Both the position numbers and the translations under genes were made by a program. Below the pieces are notes generated by a model that made no database searches, was not told where the DNA came from, and saw only the letters and a program-made list of their open reading frames with translations. Source: Caulobacter endophyticus (lineage in GTDB: Bacteria > Pseudomonadota > Alphaproteobacteria > Caulobacterales > Caulobacteraceae). Taken from it: a stretch of DNA of 64,000 bases. Shown here one piece after another: positions 17,344 to 25,515 of the stretch (position 1 is its first letter; each line of letters begins with the position of its first letter). The stretch lies in assembly GCF_029543245.1 (NCBI RefSeq), contig NZ_JARQWV010000001.1, positions 372,001 to 436,000 on the forward strand, written 5' to 3'.

Positions 17344-17688
17344 CTAGGTCAGGCCGTCGTAGATCGCGCCGGGGCCGTAGGAGGCCGCTTCCTTGAACCG
17401 CAGCACGTCCTCGCGGGGATACTGCTTCAGGGTCTCGCCCGTCCGCCGGTCCACCGTCTTGTAGACGTACACGCCGCTGTCGGTGTCCTGCTCGATCACA
17501 AGGCGCAGGTCGCCAGGCTGCGGGCCGTCGTCGACGACCTTCTGCTCGGCTGGCTTGCGGACCTCGGCCTTGCCGGTTCCGGAAACGACTTCGCCGTCCG
17601 AGGCCTTGCCCGGGACGGTCATGGGAACGATCTGGTTTTGCGCGGGCAGCTCTTGAACCGGAGCCGTCAGCGCGGCCTTGTTTTCCAT
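17344..17688 (-). CDS. flaG: FlaG family protein
   Basis: This 114-residue protein has a disordered Pro/Ala-rich first half and the compact FlaG domain at about residues 58-100 (LRLVIEQDTDSGVYVYKTVDR, GETLKQYPREDVLRF). FlaG proteins influence flagellar filament length in other bacteria. It lies between fljK and fljJ on the same strand, probably in one unit with fljJ. Confidence 0.85.
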   Translation of the reverse strand: MENKAALTAPVQELPAQNQIVPMTVPGKASDGEVVSGTGKAEVRKPAEQKVVDDGPQPGDLRLVIEQDTDSGVYVYKTVDRRTGETLKQYPREDVLRFKEAASYGPGAIYDGLT

Positions 17689-17758
17689 CTCTCCTAATCA
17701 CCGCCGTTTAGCGGCGGCGCCTTCTTTGCTCCCCTCCCCGGCCCAGGGCCGCGAGAAA

Positions 17759-17790
17759 GGCGGGGGCGACCCGTGAGGATCGCCCCCTGC
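17759..17790 (-). terminator. Terminator of fljK
   Basis: A perfect GGGGGCGA / TCGCCCCC hairpin lies 11 nt after the minus-strand fljK stop. Only a weak T-run follows (GCCTTTCTC). Confidence 0.55.
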
Positions 17791-17797
17791 TCGTCCC

Positions 17798-18619
17798 TTA
17801 TCGGAACAGGCTCAGGACCGTGCCGGTCGACTGGTTGGCGATCGAGAGCGCCTGGATGCCCAGCTGCTGCTTGGTTTGCAGGGCTTGGAGCTTGGCGCTT
17901 TCCTTGGCCAGGTCGGCGTCGACCAGGTTGCCCACACCGGCGTCGAGGCTGTCTTGCAGCTTGCCGACGAAGTTCAGGTGGGTGTCCAGGCCGGTCGAGC
18001 TGGTGCCCAGCGAAGCCAGCTTGTTGGTCGCCGTTTGCAGAGCCGTGTCGATGGTGGTGATCATCGTCTTGGCCGCGGCGGCGGTCGTGAAGGTGGTCGT
18101 GGTGCTCAGGCCGATGCCGGTCAGCGACAGGGTCTTGGCGTTCACGGTGATAGCCGTGCCGTCCGAGTTGGCCAGGAAGCTGAGCTTCGTGGTCTTGCCG
18201 TCGATGATGCTGGCGCCGTTGAACTTGGCGTTGGTCACAGCCTTGGTGATCTGGTCGCGCAGCGACGTGAAGTCAGCCTGCAGGGCCTTGAACGACGCGG
18301 TGTTCAGCGAGGTGTCGGAAGCGGCCAGGGCCTTTTCCTTCATCTTGCCGAGCAGGTCGGTCACCGTGTCGCCGGCCGCCAGCGCGACGTCGATCGTGGA
18401 CTGACCGCGTTGCAGCGAGTCCTTCACGGCGTTGAGCGAGGAAGCGGTGGCCGACTGGTTCTTGGCGGTGGCCCAGATGGCGCCGTTGTCTTTGGCGGAG
18501 CCGATCTTCTTGCCGGTGTTGATGCGTTGTTGCGTAACCTGCAGCTCGCTGTTGGTCGAGTTCAGGTTTTGCAGGGCGATCATCGCGCCCGAGTTCGTGT
18601 TGATGCTGTTCAGCGCCAT
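17798..18619 (-). CDS. fljK: Flagellin, 25-kDa class (FljK)
   Basis: FljK is a major alpha-flagellin of the Caulobacter filament. The 273-residue protein has the complete set of terminal helices ([56 protein letters not shown]) and a short central domain rich in Ser/Thr, the type of surface that FlmG glycosylates. A sigma-54 promoter (18694-18709) and two ftr palindromes (18782-18800, 18812-18830) lie upstream, which places it in the late FlbD-dependent class. The core is almost identical to FljL. Confidence 0.93.
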   Translation of the reverse strand: MALNSINTNSGAMIALQNLNSTNSELQVTQQRINTGKKIGSAKDNGAIWATAKNQSATASSLNAVKDSLQRGQSTIDVALAAGDTVTDLLGKMKEKALAASDTSLNTASFKALQADFTSLRDQITKAVTNAKFNGASIIDGKTTKLSFLANSDGTAITVNAKTLSLTGIGLSTTTTFTTAAAAKTMITTIDTALQTATNKLASLGTSSTGLDTHLNFVGKLQDSLDAGVGNLVDADLAKESAKLQALQTKQQLGIQALSIANQSTGTVLSLFR

Positions 18620-18693
18620 AACGAATATGTTCCTATTTCAGGTTGTCCGACGTCATTTTGACTGCCGGGAGCGTTTTGCTCGCTGATCTAGGA

Positions 18694-18709
18694 AGCAACT
18701 ACCGGGCCA
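18694..18709 (-). promoter_or_regulatory. Sigma-54 promoter of fljK
   Basis: Read on the minus strand, TGGCCCGGTAGTTGCT has the invariant GG and GC dinucleotides of sigma-54 promoters at the correct spacing (-24/-12). Transcription would start near 18682, about 63 nt before the fljK ATG. Confidence 0.82.
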
Positions 18710-18781
18710 ATCCTGCCCACCTGCTCGAAAATTTTAAGTCATTGAAATTACGGCGTTATAGGTTCGTTTAGAACGTTCACG

Positions 18782-18800
18782 CCCGGCAAATTCTGCCGAG
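18782..18800. promoter_or_regulatory. ftr element (FlbD site) 1 upstream of fljK
   Basis: CCCGGCAAATTCTGCCGAG is a near-palindrome with CCGGCA-N-TGCCG arms, matching the Caulobacter ftr enhancer bound by FlbD. It is about 100 bp upstream of the sigma-54 promoter, in the typical position. Confidence 0.75.
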
Positions 18801-18811
18801 CCGGGCGCCCC

Positions 18812-18830
18812 ACCGGCAAATACTGCCGGG
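18812..18830. promoter_or_regulatory. ftr element (FlbD site) 2 upstream of fljK
   Basis: ACCGGCAAATACTGCCGGG is a second, more complete copy of the ftr palindrome, 30 bp (about three helical turns) from the first. That phasing fits cooperative FlbD binding on one DNA face. Confidence 0.75.
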
Positions 18831-18902
18831 CAGCTTTCGGCAGATGCGACCGAATTGCCCACCCGAAACACGACCGTCGATCTCCGAAAATCAGACCCCG
18901 GA

Positions 18903-18941
18903 ACAAAAGAAAACGCCGGGCGATCTTTCGATCGCCCGGCG
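18903..18941 (-). terminator. Terminator of fljL
   Basis: A perfect 12-bp GC-rich hairpin (CGCCGGGCGATC / GATCGCCCGGCG) is followed on the minus strand by TTTTCTTTTG. It lies just past the fljL stop and insulates it from fljK. Confidence 0.9.
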
Positions 18942-18970
18942 CTTGGTCGCCAGGTTCGGCGCTTCTTCGA

Positions 18971-19795
18971 TCAGCCGCGGAAGAGCGACATGATCGATTG
19001 GGGCGCCTGGTTGGCGATGGACAGTGCCTGCACGCCCAGTTGCTGCTTGGTTTGCAGCGACTGCAGCTTGGCGCTTTCCTTGGCCATGTCCGCATCGACC
19101 AGATTGCCGACACCGGCGTCGAGGCTGTCCTGCAGCTTGCCCATGAAGGTCAAGTGCATGTCCAGGCCCACCGAGTTGGTGCCGAGCGAGGCCAGCTTGT
19201 TGGTCGCGGTCTGCAGAGCCGTATCGATCGTGGCGATCATCGTCTTCGCAGAAGCGGCCGTCGTGAAGGTCGTCGTCGTCGACAGACCGATGCCCGTGAG
19301 GGACAGGGTCCGCGAGGTGACGGTGAACGCCGCGCCGGTTTCGTTCGCGAGGAACGCGAGCTTGGTGGTCGAACCGTCCACCACGCTGGCGCCGTTGAAC
19401 TTGGCGTTGGTCACGGCCTTGGTGATCTGGTCGCGCAGCGACGTGAAGTCGGCCTGCAGCGCCTTGAAGGAAGCGGTGTTGAGCGAGGTGTCGGAAGCGG
19501 CCAGGGCCTTTTCCTTCATCTTGCCGAGCAGGTCGGTGACCGTGTCGCCGGCCGCCAACGCAACGTCGATGGTCGACTGACCGCGCTGGAGCGAGTCCTT
19601 CACGGCATTCAACGAGCTCGAGGTCGCGCTCTGCATCTCCGCCATCGACCAGATCGCGCCGTTATCCTTGGCGTTCGAGATCTTCTTGCCGGTGTTGATG
19701 CGTTGCTGGGTGGTGGTCAGCTCCGAGTTGGTGGCGTTCAGGTTTTGCAGCGCGATCATCGCGCCGGCGTTGGTGTTGATGGAGTTGGCGATCAT
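18971..19795 (-). CDS. fljL: Flagellin, 27-kDa class (FljL)
   Basis: This 274-residue flagellin is closely paralogous to FljK. Residues about 57-130 (from the [20 protein letters not shown] region to NAKFNGAS) are practically identical between the two, and differences cluster in the central surface domain and near the termini. N-terminal [22 protein letters not shown] and C-terminal [26 protein letters not shown] helices are complete. A sigma-54 promoter lies at 19864-19879, and two ftr-like palindromes lie between it and the start codon. It follows flbT-flaF on the same strand behind a strong terminator. Confidence 0.93.
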   Translation of the reverse strand: MIANSINTNAGAMIALQNLNATNSELTTTQQRINTGKKISNAKDNGAIWSMAEMQSATSSSLNAVKDSLQRGQSTIDVALAAGDTVTDLLGKMKEKALAASDTSLNTASFKALQADFTSLRDQITKAVTNAKFNGASVVDGSTTKLAFLANETGAAFTVTSRTLSLTGIGLSTTTTFTTAASAKTMIATIDTALQTATNKLASLGTNSVGLDMHLTFMGKLQDSLDAGVGNLVDADMAKESAKLQSLQTKQQLGVQALSIANQAPQSIMSLFRG

Positions 19796-19821
19796 AGGAA
19801 CCTACCGTTTTGGTGGAGAGC

Positions 19822-19856
19822 CCCGGCATTTTGCCGGTCGGGCGTTTTGCCCGCGG
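19822..19856. promoter_or_regulatory. Two ftr-like palindromes in the fljL leader
   Basis: CCCGGCATTTTGCCGG and, directly beside it, CGGGCGTTTTGCCCG are inverted repeats resembling the ftr enhancer. They lie downstream of the predicted sigma-54 start site of fljL, inside the leader, rather than about 100 bp upstream. Confidence 0.6.
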
Positions 19857-19863
19857 GAACCAT

Positions 19864-19879
19864 CGCAAACGGCGGGCCA
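19864..19879 (-). promoter_or_regulatory. Sigma-54 promoter of fljL
   Basis: Read on the minus strand, TGGCCCGCCGTTTGCG has GG and GC at sigma-54 spacing. The start site would be near 19852, about 57 nt before the fljL ATG. Confidence 0.8.
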
Positions 19880-19947
19880 GTTCAGGCCAGATCGCAATCC
19901 ACTGAAATGAAACGGAAATTTCGAAGCATGGGCCGGAAACGAAACCG

Positions 19948-19983
19948 CCCGGCGAATGCAACATTCGCCGGGCGGCAGGTTTT
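19948..19983. terminator. Terminator of flbT-flaF
   Basis: A long perfect hairpin (GCCCGGCGAATG / CATTCGCCGGGC arms, 3-nt loop) lies downstream of flaF. The minus-strand tail is GGTTTCGTTTCC; the plus-strand tail GGTTTTTCC could also work in the opposite direction. Confidence 0.75.
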
Positions 19984-20030
19984 TCCGAAGAGAGGCGGCA
20001 ATCGGCGCCGAGCTGCGCCTTGAGGCCGGA

Positions 20031-20393
20031 TCAGGCCGCTTCGGCGCGGCCGGCCAGCCCCTGCATGATCATGCGGTTGATCTCGATCAGCGGCTCGAAG
20101 TCTTCTTCCTTGCGCATGACCAGGCTCGAGTGACGACCCACCCAGATGCTCAGCGAGATGATGCTCGCGCGCAGCTCCTTGGTCATGGTGTTCTCGGGCA
20201 GGGCGCAATCTGTCGCCAGCGCCGACCAGACGCGACGGTTCCAGTCCAGCGCATGGATACGCGTCTGGATGTCGTTCACGTCGGCCTGGGAAGCCTCCAT
20301 GAGGGCGCGCGTCACCTGTCCGAACAGGCGATACTCGACCTCACGCGGATTCTCAGTCCTGGTCGCCGCCTGCTGGTAGGCCCGAAGAGACAT
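20031..20393 (-). CDS. flaF: Flagellar biosynthesis regulator FlaF
   Basis: FlaF is the alphaproteobacterial protein that promotes flagellin translation and secretion, acting opposite to FlbT. The 120-residue protein has the family features [26 protein letters not shown] at the N-terminus and [38 protein letters not shown] near the C-terminus. Its start lies inside flbT (41-nt overlap), so the two are translationally coupled. Confidence 0.95.
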   Translation of the reverse strand: MSLRAYQQAATRTENPREVEYRLFGQVTRALMEASQADVNDIQTRIHALDWNRRVWSALATDCALPENTMTKELRASIISLSIWVGRHSSLVMRKEEDFEPLIEINRMIMQGLAGRAEAA

Positions 20394-20778
20394 TCCCCAA
20401 CCTCTCGTCTTCGTAATCGATCAACTTACGGCTCAGCATGAGCGCCTTGTAGTACTCGCGGGCCATGACGTGCTTGGAGATCGCGATGCAATCGGCCAGC
20501 ACGCCCGGGTTCCGCACCACGCCCATGAACTCGGTCAGGCGGGTCGCGAACTCGTCGTAGTATTTCTCCGCACCGCTCTCTTCCAGGTACATCATCATGA
20601 CCGGGAAGTAGATGTGACGCGATGGCGTGGTCACCTGATCGGGCTGCATGATGTCCTTTTCACGCAGCACGGAGGCCTTGTTCTGCAGGACCAGCACCCC
20701 GCGACGATCGCCGTTCTGGACGACCGCCCCGTTGAGCACGAATTTCTCGCCGGGCTTCAGCGACAGCTTCAAAGGCAC
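20353..20778 (-). CDS. flbT: Flagellin translational repressor FlbT
   Basis: FlbT binds flagellin mRNA leaders and blocks their translation until the hook is complete. The 141-residue protein begins [26 protein letters not shown] when read from a GTG at 20778, which matches the known FlbT N-terminus. An ATG 10 nt upstream of that GTG is out of frame, and a longer frame from 20820 adds 14 residues not expected in the family. AAAGGA lies about 10 nt upstream. It is divergent from flmG across 191 bp and overlaps flaF by 41 nt. Confidence 0.93.
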   Translation of the reverse strand: MPLKLSLKPGEKFVLNGAVVQNGDRRGVLVLQNKASVLREKDIMQPDQVTTPSRHIYFPVMMMYLEESGAEKYYDEFATRLTEFMGVVRNPGVLADCIAISKHVMAREYYKALMLSRKLIDYEDERLGNVSSGLPAGGDQD

Positions 20779-20969
20779 TTTTGGCCATTCCTTTCCATCG
20801 CTGCGCCCGTCCGCCGTCATGGCGGTTCGCCGGTATGGCGTTCGACCGGAACCTAGAGGGCTGCGGGTTAACGCCCTATTGCCGGCCGCGCGACCGTAAG
20901 TCGCAGCTTAGGACACAATTAAGCATACTCGCTCAGAGGATGAAGCCACCCAATCGCCAAGGTGTACGC

Positions 20970-22763
20970 ATGTCCCGCAATCTCGGCTCCGGAATCTCCG
21001 CCGCCGCCCTCGCAGCCGGCCAGGAAGCGGTCGGTCAAGGCGTCTTGCCGGGCCTGCGCGCCTCGCAACTGGGTGATTCCGCCTCGGCCGATTCGATCGC
21101 GCGGCTGAACCGCGAAGCCCACACGATCCAGGATCCGGCCACCATCAAGCTGCTGAACAAGGCGATCATCGCGGTGCAGCGCGGCGAGTACGTCCTGGCT
21201 GAAAAGACCGCCCTGAAGGCCCTCAAGAAGAACGAGCGCGCGGGGCCCGCCTGGCACGTCCTGGCCGTGGCCCGCGAGAAGACGGGCGACTTCGCCTCGT
21301 CCATGCATTGCTACGAAGCGGCGCTGAAGCTTCTGCCCGACGAATCCGCCGTGGCCGGCGACCTGGGCCGCCTGGCCTTCCGCATGGAAATGCCGGAGAT
21401 CGCCGCCAAGCTGTTCATGCACTGCCTGAACGCCAATCCCACCAGCCTGGAAGCCACCAACAACCTGGCCTGCGCCCTGCGCGACCTGAACCAGGAATCC
21501 GCGGCGATCGACATTCTCAAGCCCGCCATCCAGGCCAATCCCACGCAGCCGGTGCTGTGGAACACCCTGGGCACGGTGATGTGCAGCCTGGGCGAAGGCC
21601 GCACGGCCGTGACCTTCTTCGACGAGGCCCTGCGCCTGGCGCCGCACTTCGGCAAGGGCCTGCACAACCGGGCCTTCGCCCTGCTCGACCTGGGCGACGT
21701 GAAAGGCGCCCTGGCCGACTGCGACGCCGGCATCGAGATGGCCGATTCCGCCGAAGACCTGGCGGCCATGCGCTTCGCGCGCTCGACGATCCTGCTCGCT
21801 CTGGGCCGTGTCGCCGAAGGCTGGGAAGCCTACGGCGCGCGCCTGTCGACCGAGTTGGCGGGCGTTCCCAACTACCAGTTCCCCGTCAAGGCCTGGAAGA
21901 AAGGCGACGACCTCGCTGGCAAGCGGCTGCTTGTCGTGGCCGAGCAGGGCCTGGGCGACGAGGTGATGTTCGCCAACACCCTGCCCGACGTAGCCGAAGC
22001 TTTGGGCCCGGACGGCGCGCTTTCGATCCTGGTCGAACGCCGCCTCGTTCCGCTGTTCGAGCGCAGCTATCCCGAGGCGAACGTCGCCGTTCACCGCACC
22101 GTCTCCTACCAAGGCCACATCTATCGCGACGCGCCGTTCATCGAGGACTGGTCGGGCATCGACTGCTGGGCCCCGATGGGCTCGCTGCTGGAGACCCTGC
22201 GCCCGTCGGTCGAGGCCTTCCCCAAGCGCGAGCGCTTCCTGACCCCCGATCCCGAACGCGTCGCCCACTGGAAGAAGGTGCTGGAAGACGCCCCGCCCGG
22301 ACCCAAGGTCGGCCTGCTGTGGAAGAGCCTGAAGCTGAACGCCGAGCGCGCCCGCCTGTTCTCGCCGTTCGAGCTGTGGGAGCCGGTGCTGAAGACCCCC
22401 GGCGTGTCGTTCATCAATCTCCAGTACGGCGACTGCGACGAGGAGATCGCCTACGCCCGCGAACAACTGGGCGTCGAGATCTGGACCCCGCCAGGCATCG
22501 ACCTGAAGCAGGATCTGGACGACGTGGCCGCCCTCTCCTGCGCGCTGGACCTCGTCATCGGCTTCTCCAACGCCACCATCAACCTGGCCGGCGCCTGCGG
22601 CGCGCCGATCTGGATGCTGACCGGCGCGGCCTCGTGGACCCGTCTCGGCTCGGACCATTCGCCCTGGTATCCGCAGTGCCGCTGCTTCATCGCGCCGGAC
22701 TACGACGACTGGCGTCCGATCATGGCCGACGTCGCCGGCGCCCTGGCCGATTTCGCGAAGTAA
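20970..22763 (+). CDS. flmG: Flagellin glycosyltransferase with TPR domain (FlmG)
   Basis: FlmG (formerly FlbA) is the glycosyltransferase that modifies Caulobacter flagellins. The 597-residue protein has TPR repeats at about residues 50-300 (AGPAWHVLAVAREKTGDFASSMHCYEAALKLLP and similar units), which bind flagellin. The C-terminal glycosyltransferase-like domain contains LLVVAEQGLGDEVMFANTLP, VGLLWKS and ALDLVIGFSNATINLAGACGAPIWML. The ATG at 20970 is chosen because it opens the conserved MSRNLGSG start; the longer frame overlaps flbT. It is transcribed away from flbT-flaF. Confidence 0.92.
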   Translation: MSRNLGSGISAAALAAGQEAVGQGVLPGLRASQLGDSASADSIARLNREAHTIQDPATIKLLNKAIIAVQRGEYVLAEKTALKALKKNERAGPAWHVLAVAREKTGDFASSMHCYEAALKLLPDESAVAGDLGRLAFRMEMPEIAAKLFMHCLNANPTSLEATNNLACALRDLNQESAAIDILKPAIQANPTQPVLWNTLGTVMCSLGEGRTAVTFFDEALRLAPHFGKGLHNRAFALLDLGDVKGALADCDAGIEMADSAEDLAAMRFARSTILLALGRVAEGWEAYGARLSTELAGVPNYQFPVKAWKKGDDLAGKRLLVVAEQGLGDEVMFANTLPDVAEALGPDGALSILVERRLVPLFERSYPEANVAVHRTVSYQGHIYRDAPFIEDWSGIDCWAPMGSLLETLRPSVEAFPKRERFLTPDPERVAHWKKVLEDAPPGPKVGLLWKSLKLNAERARLFSPFELWEPVLKTPGVSFINLQYGDCDEEIAYAREQLGVEIWTPPGIDLKQDLDDVAALSCALDLVIGFSNATINLAGACGAPIWMLTGAASWTRLGSDHSPWYPQCRCFIAPDYDDWRPIMADVAGALADFAK

Positions 22764-22843
22764 TCGGGCAGGAACATCGGGCGCGGGGGCGGGTTTGATT
22801 CCCTGAACGGGCGGCGATCGTCGCCCCATCAGGGAGACCCGCC

Positions 22844-23230
22844 ATGCCGCCGGAAACCGACTACGACCCGCAGGATGTCGCTGAGGTCCTGGACGAGACC
22901 AACCTGACCGAAGACGGCCAGGACATCGCCAATTTCGACGAAATCGAAGACGTCTACGACGTCACCCAGGCCGACGACGACGACGCCGAGGATGAAGACG
23001 ACGACTACGACATCCTCGACGAATCCGAGCTCGACGACCTCGAGGACGAACTCGAAGGCGGCCGTGACGACGAAGGCCTCGACGTCGAGCGCGAGCCCCT
23101 CGATCCGGTCGGCGGCGGCCTGTCGGACGAGGACGTCATCTCGACCGATGATGAAGAGCCGTCCGACTACGAGTCGACCCGGCTGGCCGAGGACGACGTA
23201 GAGGCGCTCGGATACGACCGCCGCCGCTAG
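22844..23230 (+). CDS. Very acidic small protein, function unknown
   Basis: This 128-residue protein is dominated by Asp and Glu: long DDD and ED runs occur at about residues 45-75, with almost no hydrophobic core until a basic RRR end. It is probably disordered and cytosolic (no signal peptide). GGGAGACC lies just before the ATG. It is followed by another small acidic protein gene and the MoxR ATPase on the same strand. A chaperone-like or DNA-mimic role is possible but unproven. Confidence 0.6.
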   Translation: MPPETDYDPQDVAEVLDETNLTEDGQDIANFDEIEDVYDVTQADDDDAEDEDDDYDILDESELDDLEDELEGGRDDEGLDVEREPLDPVGGGLSDEDVISTDDEEPSDYESTRLAEDDVEALGYDRRR

Positions 23231-23345
23231 GCCACGATCATCAAACCGCCGATCGATCCGTTCTAGCCTGCCTTCGTACGCGCCCTTAGTTGCGCTGTCG
23301 TCACCATCGCGTCAGGCTTCGCCGAGGCCTGACAGGAGATTTCGC

Positions 23346-23501
23346 ATGTCCGATCCCAAGCCCGAAACCCCGCAGGATGAAACCGACCAGGCGGACTATC
23401 TGGAAGACCAACTGGAGGAAGGCCTGGAAGAGAGCTTTCCGGCCAGCGATCCGCCGTCGGTGGCTCGCCGCCATCGCCAGCCGCCGCAGAACCCGTCTTG
23501 A
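23346..23501 (+). CDS. Conserved 51-residue acidic protein
   Basis: The frame from ATG 23346 encodes MSDPKPETPQDETDQADYLE..., containing the motif LEEGLEESFPASDPPSV, which recurs in many short alphaproteobacterial proteins. GACAGGAG lies 6-8 nt before the start. The function is unknown. It is shorter than the usual ORF cut-off and lies 90 bp before the MoxR gene. Confidence 0.7.
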   Translation: MSDPKPETPQDETDQADYLEDQLEEGLEESFPASDPPSVARRHRQPPQNPS

Positions 23502-23591
23502 TCGCGCGGCGCGGCTCTGTAGGTTAGCCCTGAAGATTTGAACACTTGTTCGAGGCGCGCTTCATCCGGGGCCGCCGTCCAGGGACACCGC

Positions 23592-24458
23592 ATGAGCTCG
23601 CGCTTCGAAGGCACCGCCGACTACGTCGCCACCGAGGACCTGAAGGTCGCCGTCAACGCGGCCGTGGCCCTGGAACGCCCCCTGCTGATCAAGGGCGAGC
23701 CGGGCACCGGCAAGACGGTGCTGGCCTACGAGGTCGCCAAGGCGATGAACGCCCCGCTGCTGACCTGGCACATCAAGTCGACGACCAAGGCTCAGCAGGG
23801 CCTCTACGAGTACGACGCCGTCACCCGCCTGCGCGACAGCCAGCTGGGCGACGAGCGCGTCAAGGACGTCAAGAACTACATCAAGAAGGGCAAGCTCTGG
23901 GAGGCTTTCGAGTCGCCCGTCCGCCCCGTCCTGCTGATCGACGAGATCGACAAGGCCGACATCGAGTTCCCGAACGACCTCCTGCAGGAGCTCGATCGCA
24001 TGGAGTTCTTCGTCTACGAGACCGGCGAGACCATCAAGGCCAAGGTGCGGCCGGTGATGATCATAACCTCCAACAACGAGAAGGAACTGCCGGACGCCTT
24101 CCTGCGCCGCTGCTTCTTCCACTACATCCGCTTCCCCGAGGAGCAGACGATGCAGGCCATCGTCGACGTGCACTTCCCGGGCATCAAGCAGAAGCTGGTC
24201 GCCGAAGCTCTGCGCATCTTCTACGACATGCGCAAGGTTCCAGGCCTGAAGAAGAAGCCGTCGACCTCGGAGCTGCTCGACTGGCTCAAGCTGCTGCTGG
24301 TCGAGGACATCGACGAGACCGTGCTGCGCGAGAAGGATCCCACCAAGCTGATCCCGCCGCTGCACGGCGCCCTGCTGAAGAACGAGCAGGACGTCCACCT
24401 GTTCGAGCGCCTGGCCTTCCTGGCCCGCCGCGAAGGCAGCGCCCGCCCGGGCCAATAG
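23592..24458 (+). CDS. MoxR-family AAA+ ATPase
   Basis: This 288-residue AAA+ protein has Walker A GEPGTGKT (about 35-42), Walker B VLLIDEIDKAD (about 116-126), the sensor ITSNNEKELPDAFLRRC and the LARR end typical of MoxR ATPases. These usually act as chaperones with a von Willebrand (VWA/CoxE) partner. No VWA gene follows here; a lipoprotein gene is next. ATG 23592 opens the conserved RFEGT segment; upstream codons are not family-like. Confidence 0.9.
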   Translation: MSSRFEGTADYVATEDLKVAVNAAVALERPLLIKGEPGTGKTVLAYEVAKAMNAPLLTWHIKSTTKAQQGLYEYDAVTRLRDSQLGDERVKDVKNYIKKGKLWEAFESPVRPVLLIDEIDKADIEFPNDLLQELDRMEFFVYETGETIKAKVRPVMIITSNNEKELPDAFLRRCFFHYIRFPEEQTMQAIVDVHFPGIKQKLVAEALRIFYDMRKVPGLKKKPSTSELLDWLKLLLVEDIDETVLREKDPTKLIPPLHGALLKNEQDVHLFERLAFLARREGSARPGQ

Positions 24459-24534
24459 TCCCGTTACCGCAATTTCATTGGACGCCGGTCGCCGAGCCGC
24501 ACACCTTCGCGCCGAACGTGAAGGATATTGCTTG

Positions 24535-25368
24535 ATGCGCCTAATCCTCGTCCTGGCCGCCGGCGCCGCCGCCCTCGCCGCCTGCTCGCCGCCCGCCTCG
24601 GTGAAGACCGAGCGGCACGAGCGGGTGATCCACAAGCGCGAGCCGCTGCGCGCCATTGAGCGACTGGACTGTCCCGAACGCCAGGGCAAGCTGACCCGCG
24701 TCAGCATCGCGCCGGACGGCAAGTCGTGCGGCTATGCCGGCGACAATGCCGAGGTGACCCTGCGCCTTGTGGCCCTGCAGGGCGACGACGCCGAGACGGC
24801 GCTGAACCCGATCGAGACCGACCTCAAGGCGCTGATGCCGCACCTGAAGGCGCCGGCCGCCTCCGGCGCGCCGAAGGGCAAGGAAACCGCGCACATCAAG
24901 CTGCCGGGCGTCAGCATCGACGCCCGCGACGAGGGCGCCGATATCCGCATCGGCGGCATGACCATCAACGCCGACGATGGCGAGGCGCAGGTACGCATCA
25001 CCAAGAACGTCAGCAGCAAGGACGGCGAGCGCACCACCTCGGTCGAGGAGCGCAAGGACGGCGGCCATGAAAGCCGCACCGTCCGCGTCAGCAGCTCCGA
25101 CGACAAGGACGGCGAGGTCGACATCCGCGCCGACGACCACGGCGCGGTCGTTCGCCATCGCCAGAAGGAAAACGACGGCGTGCGCGCCACCCTCGTCCTG
25201 GCCAGCGACAAGGCCCCCGCCGGCTATCATCTGGCCGGCTACGAGGCCCGCGGCCCCAAGGGCGGCCCGCTGGCCGTCGCCATCGTCAGGGCCAAGGATC
25301 GCAACTCCGAGGACGGCGACCTCTTCAAGGACATGAAAGCGCTGGTGCGCCACAACGTAGGTGGTTGA
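24535..25368 (+). CDS. Charged lipoprotein, function unknown
   Basis: This 277-residue protein has a lipoprotein signal with lipobox LAAC (Cys at about 17). The mature part has a short Cys-containing N-terminal domain (LDCPERQGK..GKSCGYAGD) and a long hydrophilic region rich in DxRDEG, DDKDGEVDIRADDH and similar repeats, which looks like a beta-strand-rich repeat with alternating charged residues. ATG 24535 follows AAGGATATT. It is the last gene before a palindromic repeat that separates it from the convergent gene at 25516. Confidence 0.65.
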   Translation: MRLILVLAAGAAALAACSPPASVKTERHERVIHKREPLRAIERLDCPERQGKLTRVSIAPDGKSCGYAGDNAEVTLRLVALQGDDAETALNPIETDLKALMPHLKAPAASGAPKGKETAHIKLPGVSIDARDEGADIRIGGMTINADDGEAQVRITKNVSSKDGERTTSVEERKDGGHESRTVRVSSSDDKDGEVDIRADDHGAVVRHRQKENDGVRATLVLASDKAPAGYHLAGYEARGPKGGPLAVAIVRAKDRNSEDGDLFKDMKALVRHNVGG

Positions 25369-25380
25369 GGCCTTGAGATG

Positions 25381-25506
25381 CTCCCCCTGAAGGGGGAGCT
25401 GTCGCGGAGCGACTGAGGGGGAAGTTGCCGCCGCCAGGAGCGAACCAGCCGCATCAAGTACTTCCCCCTCCGGCCCTCTGGGCCACCTCCCCCTTCAGGG
25501 GGAGGA
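25381..25506. repeat. Intergenic palindromic repeat, family A, copy 1
   Basis: A composite inverted repeat whose outer arms are CTCCCCCTGAAGGGGGAG and its mirror CTCCCCCTTCAGGGGGAG, each itself palindromic. Inside are GTCGC / GCGAC and ACTTCCCCCTCCGG segments. It lies between convergent genes and may terminate both. Related copies are at 39547-39683 and 45934-46050. Confidence 0.85.
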
Positions 25507-25515
25507 TTTCGGTTC

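Noticed and set aside
20779-20969. CtrA-type TTAA-N7-TTAA site upstream of flmG
   Set aside because: Only half-sites (GGGTTAACGCC, AATTAAGC) are present, not a full pair at the right spacing.
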